NCBI GenBank assembly: GCA_032718475.1
Contig: JAUCBJ010008258.1
Location: 45,074 to 109,073 of the forward strand
From: Nemertoderma westbladi
Lineage: Eukaryota > Xenacoelomorpha > Nemertodermatida > Nemertodermatidae
Reading direction: 5' to 3'
DNA length: 64,000 nucleotides
Shown here: positions 51,319-62,790 of the stretch, in pieces
Layout of the letters: the number at the start of each line of letters is the position of its first letter
Numbering within the stretch: position 1 is the stretch's first letter
Notes under the pieces: model-generated
The model's input: only the letters and a program-made list of their open reading frames with translations
What the model was told of the DNA's origin: nothing
Databases searched by the model: none
Program-made: the position numbers and the translations under genes

Positions 51319-54300
51319 CTACTACTACTACTAGGTCGAGCGAACTCGGACAGTGGAAATGAGATCCTTCCAGGCTTCCCGATTCTCCATAGTTGTCGCA
51401 ATTTCGTTTCTCCCAAGTTCAGTATCCCTTTCAAGTTGATCTATATATGTTATGGCCGGTCATTCACGACTACGCTTTCCATGAGTTGGTTGCCAGAAAA
51501 GTAGATCTGGTCTGACCTCGTCTTTACTTCGCCAGCAGTGCCCACTGAATCTTAATATGCGTTCACGGAGGGTGGTTGATACATGTGGTATTGTACCATA
51601 AAGCTCGGCGTTTGTCATGTGTTGTCTCCAGAAGATGTTTAGGGCTGCCCTTAGTAGTCTTGTGTAGCAACTATCAATTCGTTGTTCAAGTGATTTAGTC
51701 AGTCTCCAGGTCTCACCCCCATATAAAAATACACTTTCCACTGTGGCTCGCAAGAACTTAGTCTTCAGGTGCCTGGAGAGATCTGATTTCCAGATGGTAT
51801 CCATTTTTGATAGAGCTACCCAAGCCTTTGCTTTCCTAACTTCTATGTCCTTTTTGCTACTCTCTATCCATGATCCAAGGTACTGGAAGTCGTCGACCTT
51901 CCTTACATTAAAGGTCATGAATTCGGTTTTGGTAGCATTTATATGCAATCCAACCTCCTTAGCAGCCCTCTCCACTTTATTTAGTAGAAGCTGTGCATCT
52001 GCTAGCGTATTAGAGAGCAGGGCGATGTTATCCACAAAGTCGGTGTCTGTGACTGTAGTTGCCGGATTTCTACTACTTCTGCATTCTTGAAGTGTGAATC
52101 CCAGATCTTCACCGTTTGTGGCCGTCCTCATTGCATAATCCAGCACAATTACAAATAGTAATGGTGCTAATGTGTCACCTTGCAGTACGCCAGCCAGGAT
52201 TGAGAAAAACTCAGTTTCACCATCTGGTGAGAGTACCTGAGCTTCTGTGTCACAATATAACAATCCAATGCCAGCAACAATTACTTCTGGTATTCCATAA
52301 GCTCTTAGGATTTCAAGCATTTTACCTCTTTGGATGTAGTCGAATGCCTTCTTGAAGTCCACAAAAGTCATGACAGCTGGGAGATTCTTCGACTTAATTC
52401 CTTCAATCAGTCTCTGTAGTGCAAGTATCTGAGCTATTGTTGATCTACTTGGTCGAAATCCGTTTTGGCTCTTATGCAGTAGTTTCTCTATGTGAGGCCT
52501 AATCTAAAACTATAAAGAATCATTTTATTGTATATTTTGGCAGCTACCACAAGCAGACAGATCCCACGATAGTTTGTTGGTATGCCGAGGTCTCATTTCT
52601 TGGGGAGAGGCTTTAGTTGACCTTTAGTCCAAATTGGTGGTGGCTTTTCCCCTTTTAACATCTGGTTGCAAACATTCAATAATGGTCTGTTTAGCACTCC
52701 GGTTTTCCATACCTCCGCTGGGATTTCATCTAATCCACTCGCTTTATTATTGGACATGCTTTTAATGCTTCTTTGGAGTTCGGCAGGTGTGAAGTCCCCT
52801 GTTTCTATAGGTAGTGTCTTGTCATATATTTTCCTTGTAGGGCTGACCTCGATTTCTGGTGGCTGCCCAAGCAAGTTGCTGAAGTGATTTTTCCAATTCC
52901 CAACACGTTCTTCAGGACTATCGGCTTTGAGGCGCCCCTTTGCACAACTTTTCCGACCAGATACCTCATTTACAGTTTGCCAGGTAAGTCTTGATTGTTG
53001 CTGTATGTGAGCAGTTGTAATTGCTTCAATTTTACCCTGTATGTACTTTTCCTGGCTGATGTTGTAGGCCAATTTAAGATCGTCCTTAGCTTTCTCAACC
53101 TTGTTAATGTTTTCGGTTGTTGGTTGTTCGGTTTTAACTTTGTAGGCTATCTTAAGATCTTCTCTCTTACAACTAACCTCAGAGTTTTGCCATGGCACAT
53201 ACTGTTTTTGTTTGGGTTTCTGGGGGATATGCCTCTTAGCTGATTCCTTGTGCGCTGTTATTATATTCTGGTATATTTAATCGGTGGACTGGTCTTCATC
53301 CATTGACTGCAGTGCTTCAAAGCGGTTTTGAACTTCTACTGTGTAAGCATCCTTTGCAGCATTGTCAGTTCTGAGTTTCTCCCAGTCATAGTTGATTTGC
53401 TTGCTTGTCCTGGGTTTGCTGGCTTTCAAACTGAGTCTGATATCTGCAGTCACAATTCTGTGGTCCGAACCAATTAGGTTGAACGAGCTGTATGCCTCGC
53501 AGTTGATCATGCTGTTTCTCCACTTTTTGTTTATAAGGATGTAATCCAGTTGTGCTTTGGTTCCATTAGGGTATTGAAAGGTCCATAGCTTCCCCTTACT
53601 CTTTTCGAATGTGTTGTTTGTTGGTATCAATTCACATTCTTCCATTAGGTCTAAAAGTAAGTACCCATTTCTGTTAGAACTTGTGTTATACTGTAGGTGT
53701 AACCCTTGATGTCTTCTGGGCCAATTTGCGCATTCAGGTCACCAGCAATGACTGTGTTTCGGAATGTCCTTTATAAGTCCAGTCAGCTCGTCATAAAACT
53801 TGACTGCTTGTTCTGGCTCTGAGGCATTGGTTGGACTGTAGCAACATATAATTGTTGCCTTGGGATTCCCATCAAATGTTGCGATCATAACCCTGGAATT
53901 TATAGATTCGATGTTGTTTAGGGTCTTAGTGCATATGGGCTTAGCAGAATTCCTACTCCACCAATTGATGCATTGGCCGAGTTTCTTACTGCTGAGCTTG
54001 TTACTAACGTCCATCCATTTCCAATGTCATTGTACTTCATGGCAGTGTCTTCATGACAAATCCGATGTTCTTGGATGCAGATGATGTCAATGTTATATTC
54101 CATTTTCCTTTATATTATATTCCTGTTTGGTATGTGCTTTCAGCATGCGTGCGTTCATTGTAGCAATCTTTAGTGTCTTTTTACATTTCAACAGGTTGGT
54201 TCTTCTTTCTTCTCTGGTTTCTGTTCCAGTAGCCAATTTATCGACCCCAGCCTGGTGTACCACTGAGGGACGTGGTCCTTGTTGACCCGGGCAACGACTG

Positions 54301-54480
54301 AGCCAGTATTTCTCCTGGAGGGTTCTCATACTCATATCTTTCAGTTGCGAGAGTAAACCGCTTGTGGTCGCAACTCCTACAAGCGACTTCGCAATAGGTC
54401 ACTGTTGGTTTATTACCTTCCACCGACCTTGTCAGCATGTCTAGCCGTTGGTTGATTACCTTCCGCCTATCCATGGCCTA
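51319..54480 (-). pseudogene. RTE-like LINE, nearly complete but decayed, with (TAG)n tail
   Basis: From right to left the minus strand reads an N-terminal region (54474-54093), then the endonuclease: ATMNARML, IDIICIQEHRI (54103-53918), IICCYSPTNAS (54014-53739) and IGSDHRIVTADIRL (53645-53277). The N-terminal RT (53198-52593) has NNKASGLDEIPAEVWKTG. The RT core and C-terminus (52371-51460, 303 codons) have VDFKKAFDYIQ, GVLQGDTLAPLLF and WQPTHGKRSRE. The catalytic box reads FVDN instead of FADD, removing an essential Asp, and frame breaks separate the pieces. The tail of CTA/TAG triplets is at 51319-51333. A related fragment lies at 56860-57255. Sequence to about 54840 may be its 5' UTR. Confidence 0.88.
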
Positions 54481-54840
54481 CAGCCCTGCTGCCGACTGTA
54501 GGGGTTCTTTTGTTACACCTTGAACTAAGTGTGCCTCCTGGGTTAGGTTACCTAACACTGGTAGAGGAGTATTCAGTATAGACAGAGCGGGCATATATCA
54601 TCTCTATTGTAGATGCTTATCAAGCCTTTGCATTCAATGGTGCCCTAGGCGCTATAGCCCTCAATGACTTATTTAATTGACGGGGCTAAAACCAACCCAC
54701 TCTTGATCAACTAAATAATGAATAGGCTATGCTTATCGGGCTATGCTACTGGGCTGACAGCTACAGGTAGTACCACATTACTGCCATAGTGGTAGCAGGA
54801 TCTGGGAACATGACCTGACTCAGTCTAAGGACATTCACTG

Positions 54841-55480
54841 CAAATCCACACTAATCTAAAGTGCGTATTTTGTTTGCTTCATTAAAGTTATTTTATTTTA
54901 AACTTTCATAAAACTTCCAAGCTACTGGATTGCCACCACCCGAATGGCAGCATTTAGCTACAAATTATGTTTTGTTATTTGTTTGTATAGCTAAAAACTG
55001 TACGGTATGGGATAAATGAATATTATTCGTCAAGAATAATTTACTTGTTTTCAATCAATTGCCACCATAAGGATAGTATTTAATGCAGTCATAACACAAA
55101 ATACAAAAACACACCAAATAAATATTAGCTTCACTATTTATTATAGTTACTAAAAGATTTATATTAAATAATAACCAATGAAAATTGTGTTCTGCATTAG
55201 TAATGCAGTTTTCCAAAATGGCCTGATTTTCCAAGTCGCCAACCACATTAAGTTAGTTAACATTATATGAAGCCACATTGCGCATCCATGATACTGCTTT
55301 GCATACCTTGGTGACGAATCTATTCGATATAATCATGATTGTACCAGAGAAAGCTTTGGCTTGGGAAGCTTTAAATCAGTACAACTTCAGCAGTCACTCG
55401 TCCAGATTGGTCAGTGAAGATTAGTAAACCAGAATCGCAGATATAACCAACCGAACCTGCCACTGAAGTTACTCACGAAC
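54841..55480. other. AT-rich stretch, nothing recognised
   Basis: No ORF with coding features, repeat or RNA gene is apparent, apart from a 63-codon minus-strand frame (55055-55246) with no recognisable motif. Confidence 0.4.
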
Positions 55481-55489
55481 CAGACACCA

Positions 55490-56050
55490 TTGATCAATAT
55501 TTCTAACTACCAGAGATTTATTGAAGATAAAGAGTTGCATAGCCGATTAAAGGGTCTGGCACCAAGCAGCACTGCCCGTCACAAATCTTATAACAGACAA
55601 CAGGAACAACAGGAAATAAGAGCTTTGGAGGAACAACAAGCAAGGGAAAAACTTACAATTCCAATTGTAAATTGTAAAACTTGTAAAAATGTAATTCCAA
55701 TTAAAAAGGGAATTCCCTTTGGCGCAAAAGGAAGACGATAATGGATAATGATGAACTCGCTATGTTTAACATTAGCAGATTGGGACGAGGTCACTTGCTT
55801 AACAATTTGGATCTTGGACCTAGACCAGGTATGATTACCGCCATACTTGACCCCACCCAGGAAAGCGTTGTTTGAAACGTGCTCGAAAATATATGTACAC
55901 ATGTCAACACTCAAGATCCCATTCAAAACACATATTGCAACAGTAATTAATGAGAGAGATCTCGGACTCCCACAGTTTGATGATGAGATTGAAAGATATT
56001 CTAAAGATATAGATCAAAAAGATATCAATCAAGGTCATCTCGATACGTAG
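55490..56050 (+). CDS. unrecognised protein fragments (Gln-rich coil with CxxC)
   Basis: An 83-codon frame (55490-55741) begins INISNYQRFIEDKELHSRLK, has a Gln/Glu/Arg-rich coiled-coil stretch and a CKTCKN motif, and ends in GAKGRR. A second frame (55847-56050) encodes FETCSKIYVHMSTLK and an Asp/Lys-rich end. The composition looks coding, and the two may be parts of one broken gene. I do not recognise the family. Confidence 0.3.
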
Positions 56051-56859
56051 AAAACTATATCATGGAACAACAGCGCCTGAGATAGGAAGAACAATGTTTC
56101 GAAAGGATGGAGGCCAAAGACGACAACAGAGCTCAAGCCATGCTGTTACAACCTGAGGCTAAAATCATAGTGATAGATTCATTCCCTAATGTGCAATTCA
56201 TCCTTCATCGCATACTGAAATATTTGGAAACAAACTCTTTATGACTCCTCATTAACAACTGCAGAGCGGGCATGGATGTTACTTTTTTTTTAACAGGTAT
56301 TACGTATATTAAAGCAACTTAGCAGGATGTAATCTAAAATCAGTTATAGGGCATACAGTCTACAAAACTAATGCATAAAATAAAGAGTACATTTATTCTA
56401 CCTTTATTCTAGTTATTACATGTAATAGTGGCACTGGAAGTTGTACAAAACGTGTTTAGATAGTTTTAATGGTATATAGCATATCATAAAACTGTAAATG
56501 TATAAGACTAATATAATATTCCACAAAGCTAATCCTCTTTGTACAAGTACAATGATTTATAATCACCTAATAACTAGGAAATAGAAATAAACAATATATA
56601 AAAAAAATAATAATATAATAAAAAGAGAACAGTAGGTACCTACACCAGGCAAAAATGTATCTGTTTTTATATCACACCACACCACCATCGGCAAAAGGCA
56701 GGCCCATGATGATAGCCCCGCAAACTATAGACGGTTAACTCTTATAACTGAAGGACACCCGATCAGACCTAGAGCGGCGAGTCATCAGAGAAACCAACAT
56801 TAGAAATAGACCCTCACAATCTCAATTTTACGTTATTCAAGATCCAATCATCATGAAGC

Positions 56860-57255
56860 GAGTGGATAAGATGAAATCTCCGCAGTGGTATGGAAATCTG
56901 GAGTGATAAATAGACCACTATTGGACGTTTTAAACCGGATGTGAAAGACTAAAAGCCACCACCAATTTGGACAAAAAGTCTAGCCTCTCCCCAAGCTTTG
57001 CTATACCAACAAACTATCGTGGGATCTGTCTGCTTGTGGTAGCTGCCAAAATATACAAAAATGTTCTACAGTATATAGGATTAGGCCTCAAATAGAGAAA
57101 CTGCTACATGTGTAAGACCCAAAACGAATTTCGACCAAATAGATCAACAATAGCTTAGATACTTGCGCTACAGAGAATGAGTGCTGGGAATTAAGTCAAA
57201 TAATCTCACTGCAGTCCTGACATTTGTAGCCTTCTAAAGCATTTGACTCCATCTG
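56860..57255 (+). pseudogene. RTE-like LINE RT fragment
   Basis: Reads DEIS(A)VVWKSGVINRPLLDVL and then NYRGICLLVVAAKIYKNVLQ. RPQIEKLL follows, and finally AVLTFVAF near motif A, with frame breaks. The NYRGICLLVVAAKIY stretch is nearly the same DNA as the reverse complement of 52535-52585, so this is a fragment of the same family as 51319-54480. It ends abruptly near 57255. Confidence 0.75.
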
Positions 57256-57593
57256 TTGCCGTTATCCCAACACCAGGGGGGAAAAACGCCGATGCTGGAG
57301 ACGTGACTTTACAGACCACCGAGCCCCGGCCAGTCACCGGATATTGATTGTGGGGAGGGAATGTTTTCTGAGATGCAGGGTTGCGGTTGAGAAAAAGCTG
57401 CATTAGTTGGATATACTCTTTAATGTAACTGAACTCTGTTGAACCTTGATTAAGAATAATTTTGGGCTTCCCCAAATCAATATACACCAAATATTCACAA
57501 TAATTATACACGATAATGTAAATCCCTACGGTATATTATTTAATAACCCACTGTTCGCTCAGAATTTTAGCCTACCTAATGTTCCCCAGATTT

Positions 57594-58545
57594 TCCCTCG
57601 GTCCCAGTCTTAGTGCCGTAGTGTCGGTGTCGGTCGACCCTGTCGCGTGTCCGTTCCACCCCTCACGAACCCCGAAGGGAACGATCATCGAGAACCAGCA
57701 CGGCTTGGCTAAGGGTCGGTCCAGTCGGTAGACTCTGTCGCGTATCCGTACCACCCCTCTCGAACCCCGAAGGGTTCGGTCATCGAGAACCAGTACGGCT
57801 TGGCTAGGAGTCTGTCGTGTCGGTGGACCCGTTCGCGTGTCCGTTCCACCCCTCACGAACCCCGAAGGGTTCGATCATCGAGAACCAGAACGGCTTGGCT
57901 AGGGGTCCGTCGGTTCATCACAGAAACCCAACCACCTAGGCTTTCCGAGTCCGTTTCAGGCTCGTAGTCGCTTCGGCAGCCGAGAAACTGCTCCGAACAG
58001 TCGGTAGGCCAGTAGAGTCTAGTCGAGTCTAGTCCTTTGTCTTTCGACCCCATCGCGTGTCCGTTCCACCCCTCACGAACCCCGAAGGGAACGATCATCG
58101 AGAACCAGTACGGCTTGGCTAAGGGGTCTGTCGTCGGTTCCCGTCGCAAATCCCAGTACAAGCAGTCAGCGTTCCGAGTTCTTTTCAGTCTCGTAGTAGC
58201 TGCCGTTGACCAGAGACCGCTAAGGGCAGTTCTCGTCAAACCCGTCCTGTGGCCAGCCCTTTCGCATGTCCGTCCCACCCCTCACGAACCCCGAAGGGAT
58301 CGGTCATCGAGAACCAGTACGGCTTAGGTCAGGGGGCAGTCGTTAGTTGACCACCCGTTCGCGTGTCCGCTCCACCCCTCACGAACCCCGGGGTTCGATC
58401 ATCGAGAACCAGAACGGCTTGGCTACTAAGGGGCCGTCGGTGCCCGTCGCAAATCCCTGACACAAGCAGTCAGCGGTCCGAGTTCTTTTCAGTCTCGTAA
58501 TGGCTGCTGTTGGCCAGGGACCGCTAAGGGCAGTCCTTGTCCTTT
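57594..58545. repeat. GC-rich array of a 60-70 bp unit, six copies in composite order
   Basis: The unit contains GTGTCCGTTCCACCCCTCAC, then GAACCCCGAAGGG, CATCGAGAACCAG and ACGGCTTGGCTA. Copies begin near 57647, 57742, 57834, 58056, 58264 and 58362. A second motif (GTTCCGAGTTCTTTTCAGTC) occurs near 57945 (variant), 58168 and 58475. The two motifs alternate, giving composite units of about 190-300 bp. The GAACCCCGAAGGGTTC part can form a small hairpin. The sequence is much richer in GC than the flanks. Confidence 0.88.
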
Positions 58546-59007
58546 AGGCCTGGCGCATTACCAAATCCACCCCTACAGGCAGCAGGAAGTTGGCCAGGGC
58601 CTAATAGTACTCAGGCTAACCTGAATACTGCTTGCATTTTCCATCCCCCCTGGCCCTTATAACTATGAAATTATTCCCGTACCCTGTAAGTTGCCCCAAA
58701 GTTCGCCCATAAATCGCCCCCAGTTTATTGAATGTGCCCAAAACCCATGGTCCCGCACCCAGTAGTAATATCGGAATAATCAATTTTAATAAAATACAAA
58801 AATATTCAACTCGCGTTATGGAAAGTTGAAATACCGCGAACAGTCCCCCCCAATGACCTTCGTGAAGTCTGTCGGTCGATTGAGTTTGCGTAGGTCATTC
58901 CCAATATAAAAAACCCAAATTTAATATTGCATAGTTTTTAATTAATTTGGCCTAGAGTTTGTATAAAAATAAATGTTCGATAAATGTTCCTGGAATATCC
59001 CAATCCA
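58546..59007 (-). other. non-coding region 3' of the long GC-rich ORF
   Basis: GC content falls from the repeat array towards AT-rich sequence at 58700-59000. No ORF or terminator can be defined. It may be the 3' UTR of the 59-61.6 kb gene. Confidence 0.35.
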
Positions 59008-61650
59008 CTATTTCTTTTTCTGGTACGCCTTTCGTCTCTTCGCCCGTCGACTCTCATCGATCGCTATGGCTGGTAGAGGAGCGTCAACATCCATTGTGAG
59101 TAACGCTTCGGCTTGTCTCCTGGCGGCTCTTCCTTTCGAAGGCATCGGGATCATGTCGGTTCGTCTTTCCAACTCGGAGTTGCGTGCCTCTAGGAACCAT
59201 TCTCCGTCACCGAACTCCTCTTTATACGAGTATAATCGTCTAATGACTTCGAATGGGCCGAATAATCCAGCGCTCAGTAGCAGATCCACGTAATGGAAAG
59301 GTAGCGTGGCCGACGTGTGGAGGCGTTCCGGGAAGGAGAAATATCCGCACGCCATCTCCTGCGCGATATTCCGAGCGTTTCTCCGAAACTTGGTCTTTAA
59401 GTGGCTGTTTGCGTATGTCTCAAACATGACCATATTGCCCATAGCGGTTACGTCTTTGGTAGGACATTTGATATAGCAGCGGGGGCTAGCGGAATGTCCA
59501 CGGAAACCGCACGTGGTGCAGAGGTTATAAAGGATCGGACAGACCGAAACGTCGTGGCCCGATATCGCGCAGTATGGGCAATAGAGTATCCCGAGGAGCT
59601 GGAGGCAAGAATCGGTAACCCGATTCCTTCTGCCGCGTGGGCACTGCTCCGAGCCGCAGTCGCCGCATACCTCCAACTGCGTTTCTCGACCGGGGAATAT
59701 CGGAATCGGGACGCCGACGTAGTATTCGAGTCGTCGGTCGCTCTTCGGAATATTCTCGGTGGTCGGTAGCCCGCGGAATGCTAGGCTTTTGCGTAGTATG
59801 TTCTCGCTTCGGTAACCCTCTTTGTGTCCCGCTGGTCTCAACTCGGATGACCGTTTCTGGCGGTGGATCCATTCAGTTTGCTCGGCGTACCAACGGGTTA
59901 GTCGCATAGGGTCCTGAGGAATGGCGGGTGTAGTAGCCACCGCTGGTCGGCGAAGAGGTGCCAGGGTTTTAGACGGAGGGATACCGAGGAGATCGTCGGG
60001 GGTCGGCGCATCGCTGGGGCCCTCCTCGACCAGTATCGCTGAGCGGGTCCGTTGGTGGCTGGTACTCGGGATCTCCGACGACCAATCTTCGCCACCCGGG
60101 AAAGGATACGGGGATAACCGTTGGCATATGTCGCAGAAGTCGCTCAATGCAGCCGTAGTGGCTACCTCCCTCGCGGGGCTACCGGAGCCACGTGGAGTGT
60201 AAACGCCTGCTCTCTTCATCGGTTCGGCCGAGGCAACCCGTTTGGCGGCCGGTCCATACGCGGCCTCCGGCTCGAGTTGTCGCTTCGGGGTGGAGAGTAG
60301 AACACCCTCGTTTAGCCATATCTCTTCCCCTTCCGAAGAGATCAGAGGCTCCTCCGCACCGAGAAGTTCGGTAATCGTAGGGATGTCGTAAGGTCCGCTC
60401 TCGTCCCAGGAATCGATAACGGCGGGTGTTTTCGATTCTCCCGGTGTAATGTTCTCGACCGCTTTAAATGCGTGGTTTATAACCTCGTTCCAGTCGTAGT
60501 CGACGAAGGAAAGGGGGACCGCCGTAATAAGGTTATCGAGAGTTTTACAGATAAACTTAGCGACGGTGTAGCATTCCATAACGACGTAAACGTAGTTCCG
60601 TCGATCGGGATTCTCCCATCTTTGGTGTATCGTCCACTTCCGATCGACGTCCTTCCATCGACCCTCTCGCTCGCTCTTTATTTCCAATCCCGGGTATCCA
60701 CCGTATATTTTATTATAGTCCCGGAATTTCTGGGGTTTGAAGTCGATACCGCCGTTTAGCACAGCGAGGTAGCCGATCCCGGATTTCGTCGGTCTCACCT
60801 CTTGGAATCCTCGCATGAATTCGGCGAATCGTAACCAGGCTAGCAGCGTTTGAGTGTCGATGCAATGGCTAAGTGCGTTGAGGTCGTTTCGTCGGTTTCT
60901 TCCTGCGGGAGCGTTCGCGTAGTCGTTCCGGACGTCCGCCTTGATATCCGACCCGATTTTAATGACGTCGAAGTCGAACAGGATCTTTTGGATTTCCGGA
61001 GGCAGCAACCAGATCGCTCCGGCTGCCTGCACTTCCTGTCTGGGTGTCGGGAATATTCGGCACACCAGTACCAAACCGTCCAGGGTTCCGAGGACGACGA
61101 CTAAGGATCGACTGTATTCTTTCGCCCCGTACTTTTCCTGGTAGTCGTCGCGGTTTTGGATAATCGATACGCATTCCTCTCGAAGCGTCGCCGTACACTC
61201 CGACAGGTTTCCCCAGTGGGCGAGGTACGTACTCTTGTCATCGACGAAACTTTGACATCTCGCCAACGTAATCGCTTTCGAGGTGGGCGTCGCGTTTCCC
61301 TCGTTGTCGTAGATCAAACATCGGGATCTGTAGACGCTCTGCCGGAACGTTTCCCAAAACGACGAATCGTCCCCTCCGGTTGCCTTTGCGTTCCGAGTTC
61401 TTTTCAGTCTCGTACTAGCATCGGCTAACCGGAGGGCTCGTAGATTCTTAGAATCCGGTCCCTCTCGCCCGGTGAATTTAATGACTCGCACGTTCTCATT
61501 TAGCAGGGTGCTCCAATTTGTATCAAAGTCAGGGGATCCGGGTTGCGAATATTCCAGTAGATCTATCGTGTTACGTAATTCGCCGATAATTTGGCGATTT
61601 GGGTCCGGTCCATATTTACGATTATATCCGTTACAAATTAGATCAGTTAA
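59008..61650 (-). CDS. long GC-rich ORF: exonuclease-like region and two zinc knuckles, family unknown
   Basis: A single uninterrupted frame runs from about 61650 to a stop at 59008. The longest version beginning at GTG (61491) is 827 codons, and I see no in-frame ATG at the 5' end. Residues (from 61491) about 130-220 read LDGLVLVCRIFP, DFDVIKIGSDIKADVRN and CIDTQTLLAWL. This resembles blocks of DEDD 3'-5' exonucleases (K.G..I..D and DTq), but the first acidic block is unclear. A long Pro/Ser/Thr spacer (380-580) follows. Two CCHC-type knuckles lie at about 636-671 (CPYCAISGHDVSVC and CTTCGFRGHSASPRC). The C-terminus is basic (RRAKRRKAYQKKK). Knuckles suggest nucleic-acid binding by a mobile-element protein. 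No RT, integrase or transposase motif is seen. High GC and integrity set it apart from its neighbours. Confidence 0.6.
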   Translation of the reverse strand, partial: LTDLICNGYNRKYGPDPNRQIIGELRNTIDLLEYSQPGSPDFDTNWSTLLNENVRVIKFTGREGPDSKNLRALRLADASTRLKRTRNAKATGGDDSSFWETFRQSVYRSRCLIYDNEGNATPTSKAITLARCQSFVDDKSTYLAHWGNLSECTATLREECVSIIQNRDDYQEKYGAKEYSRSLVVVLGTLDGLVLVCRIFPTPRQEVQAAGAIWLLPPEIQKILFDFDVIKIGSDIKADVRNDYANAPAGRNRRNDLNALSHCIDTQTLLAWLRFAEFMRGFQEVRPTKSGIGYLAVLNGGIDFKPQKFRDYNKIYGGYPGLEIKSEREGRWKDVDRKWTIHQRWENPDRRNYVYVVMECYTVAKFICKTLDNLITAVPLSFVDYDWNEVINHAFKAVENITPGESKTPAVIDSWDESGPYDIPTITELLGAEEPLISSEGEEIWLNEGVLLSTPKRQLEPEAAYGPAAKRVASAEPMKRAGVYTPRGSGSPAREVATTAALSDFCDICQRLSPYPFPGGEDWSSEIPSTSHQRTRSAILVEEGPSDAPTPDDLLGIPPSKTLAPLRRPAVATTPAIPQDPMRLTRWYAEQTEWIHRQKRSSELRPAGHKEGYRSENILRKSLAFRGLPTTENIPKSDRRLEYYVGVPIPIFPGRETQLEVCGDCGSEQCPRGRRNRVTDSCLQLLGILYCPYCAISGHDVSVCPILYNLCTTCGFRGHSASPRCYIKCPTKDVTAMGNMVMFETYANSHLKTKFRRNARNIAQEMACGYFSFPERLHTSATLPFHYVDLLLSAGLFGPFEVIRRLYSYKEEFGDGEWFLEARNSELERRTDMIPMPSKGRAARRQAEALLTMDVDAPLPAIAIDESRRAKRRKAYQKKK

Positions 61651-61804
61651 TTATAAGTCCAGAAAGTCTGAAACTATAGCGATAGCAGAATAATTCAGTT
61701 TTTTATTTAATTCAGTTTATTAAATAATATTGCTATATAGACATCTATCATCTTATTGCTAATACATTCAGCATTTACAGTTACTATAGCTATACATAAT
61801 ATCC

Positions 61805-61995
61805 AACCAGTTTTTTATGACTTTTTTGTCCTTTTCTTTTTTCCAATTCTTTTCTTTAGACTTTTTTATACCTTTTTTTTTGTCTTTTTTTTTTCATTTC
61901 GTTATTATTTCATCTCATTTCATTTATTTCCACATATATTTCAACATTTAGTTCCACCATTTATTTCACATTTATTTATTTCCACATCATCATTG
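61805..61995. repeat. pyrimidine-rich low-complexity tract
   Basis: Repeated CTTTTTT and ATTTCA/TTTATTTCCACAT units over 190 bp, upstream of the minus-strand ORF. On that strand it is a purine-rich leader-like stretch. Confidence 0.6.
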
Positions 61996-62180
61996 GGTTT
62001 ATAGCCCCCCGGCTATCATCATTTGTTATAAGCGCAGCACCAGGGTGCGCATCATTACATTTTCATCAGTATACGCGTCATCATTCAGGTTTATAGTAGA
62101 GTTGTCTGATCCTTTTCATCGTTTCCAACTATATTCAATCATTTTCTTTGGTTAATCTTTGTCGTGGAAGGGGTGTTACG

Positions 62181-62790
62181 CGGCAATCTGGGATCTACAG
62201 CTGGACTCGTTACACCGCCTACGCCCCAAACTGCGCACGTAACGGACAATGAAGACGCTGGGAGTGAAGTATGTGGATGCACCAGGGACCCACCAGAATA
62301 ACACTCCCAACAACATAAAGCTCAGTCGACGAAGTCATGTGGGATGGGTTACGCAACATTCTGGGATCTACAGCTGGACTCGTTACACCGCCTACGCCCC
62401 AAAATCCACGTAACGGTCCCACCAGAATAACGCGACTGAGAAACATAAAACCCTCTATCGTCGAAGTCATGTGGATGCACCATGGACCCACCAGAATAAC
62501 ACTCCCAACAACATAAAGCTCAGTCGACGAAGTCATGTGGGATGGGTTACGCAACATTCTGGGATCTACAGCTGGACTCGTTACACCGCCTACGCCCCAA
62601 AATCCAAGTAACGGTCCCACCAGAATAACGCGACTGAGAAACATAAAACCCTCTATCGTCGAAGTCATGTGGATGCACCATGGACCCACCAGAATAACGG
62701 GATAGAGGGGGTGTTGCGCGGCAATCCGGGATCTACAGCTGGACTCGTTACACCGCCTACGCCCCGAACTGCGCACGCAACGGACAACAT
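62181..62790. repeat. 198-bp tandem repeat, two full and two partial units
   Basis: The core GGGATCTACAGCTGGACTCG followed by ttacaccgcctacgcccc appears near 62188, 62368, 62566 and 62728. A second segment (gaagtcatgtggatgcacca and cccaccagaataac) alternates with it. The distance between the two best copies is 198 bp. The array could belong to an LTR or UTR of the BEL element that follows. Confidence 0.88.

Noticed and set aside
57572-58278. Minus-strand ORFs of 94 and 141 codons in the GC-rich array
   Set aside because: They encode only the translated repeat units and change frame between copies.
59401-61428. Many plus-strand and alternative minus-strand ORFs
   Set aside because: GC-rich DNA gives few stops in any frame. 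Only the minus-strand frame with zinc knuckles shows protein features.
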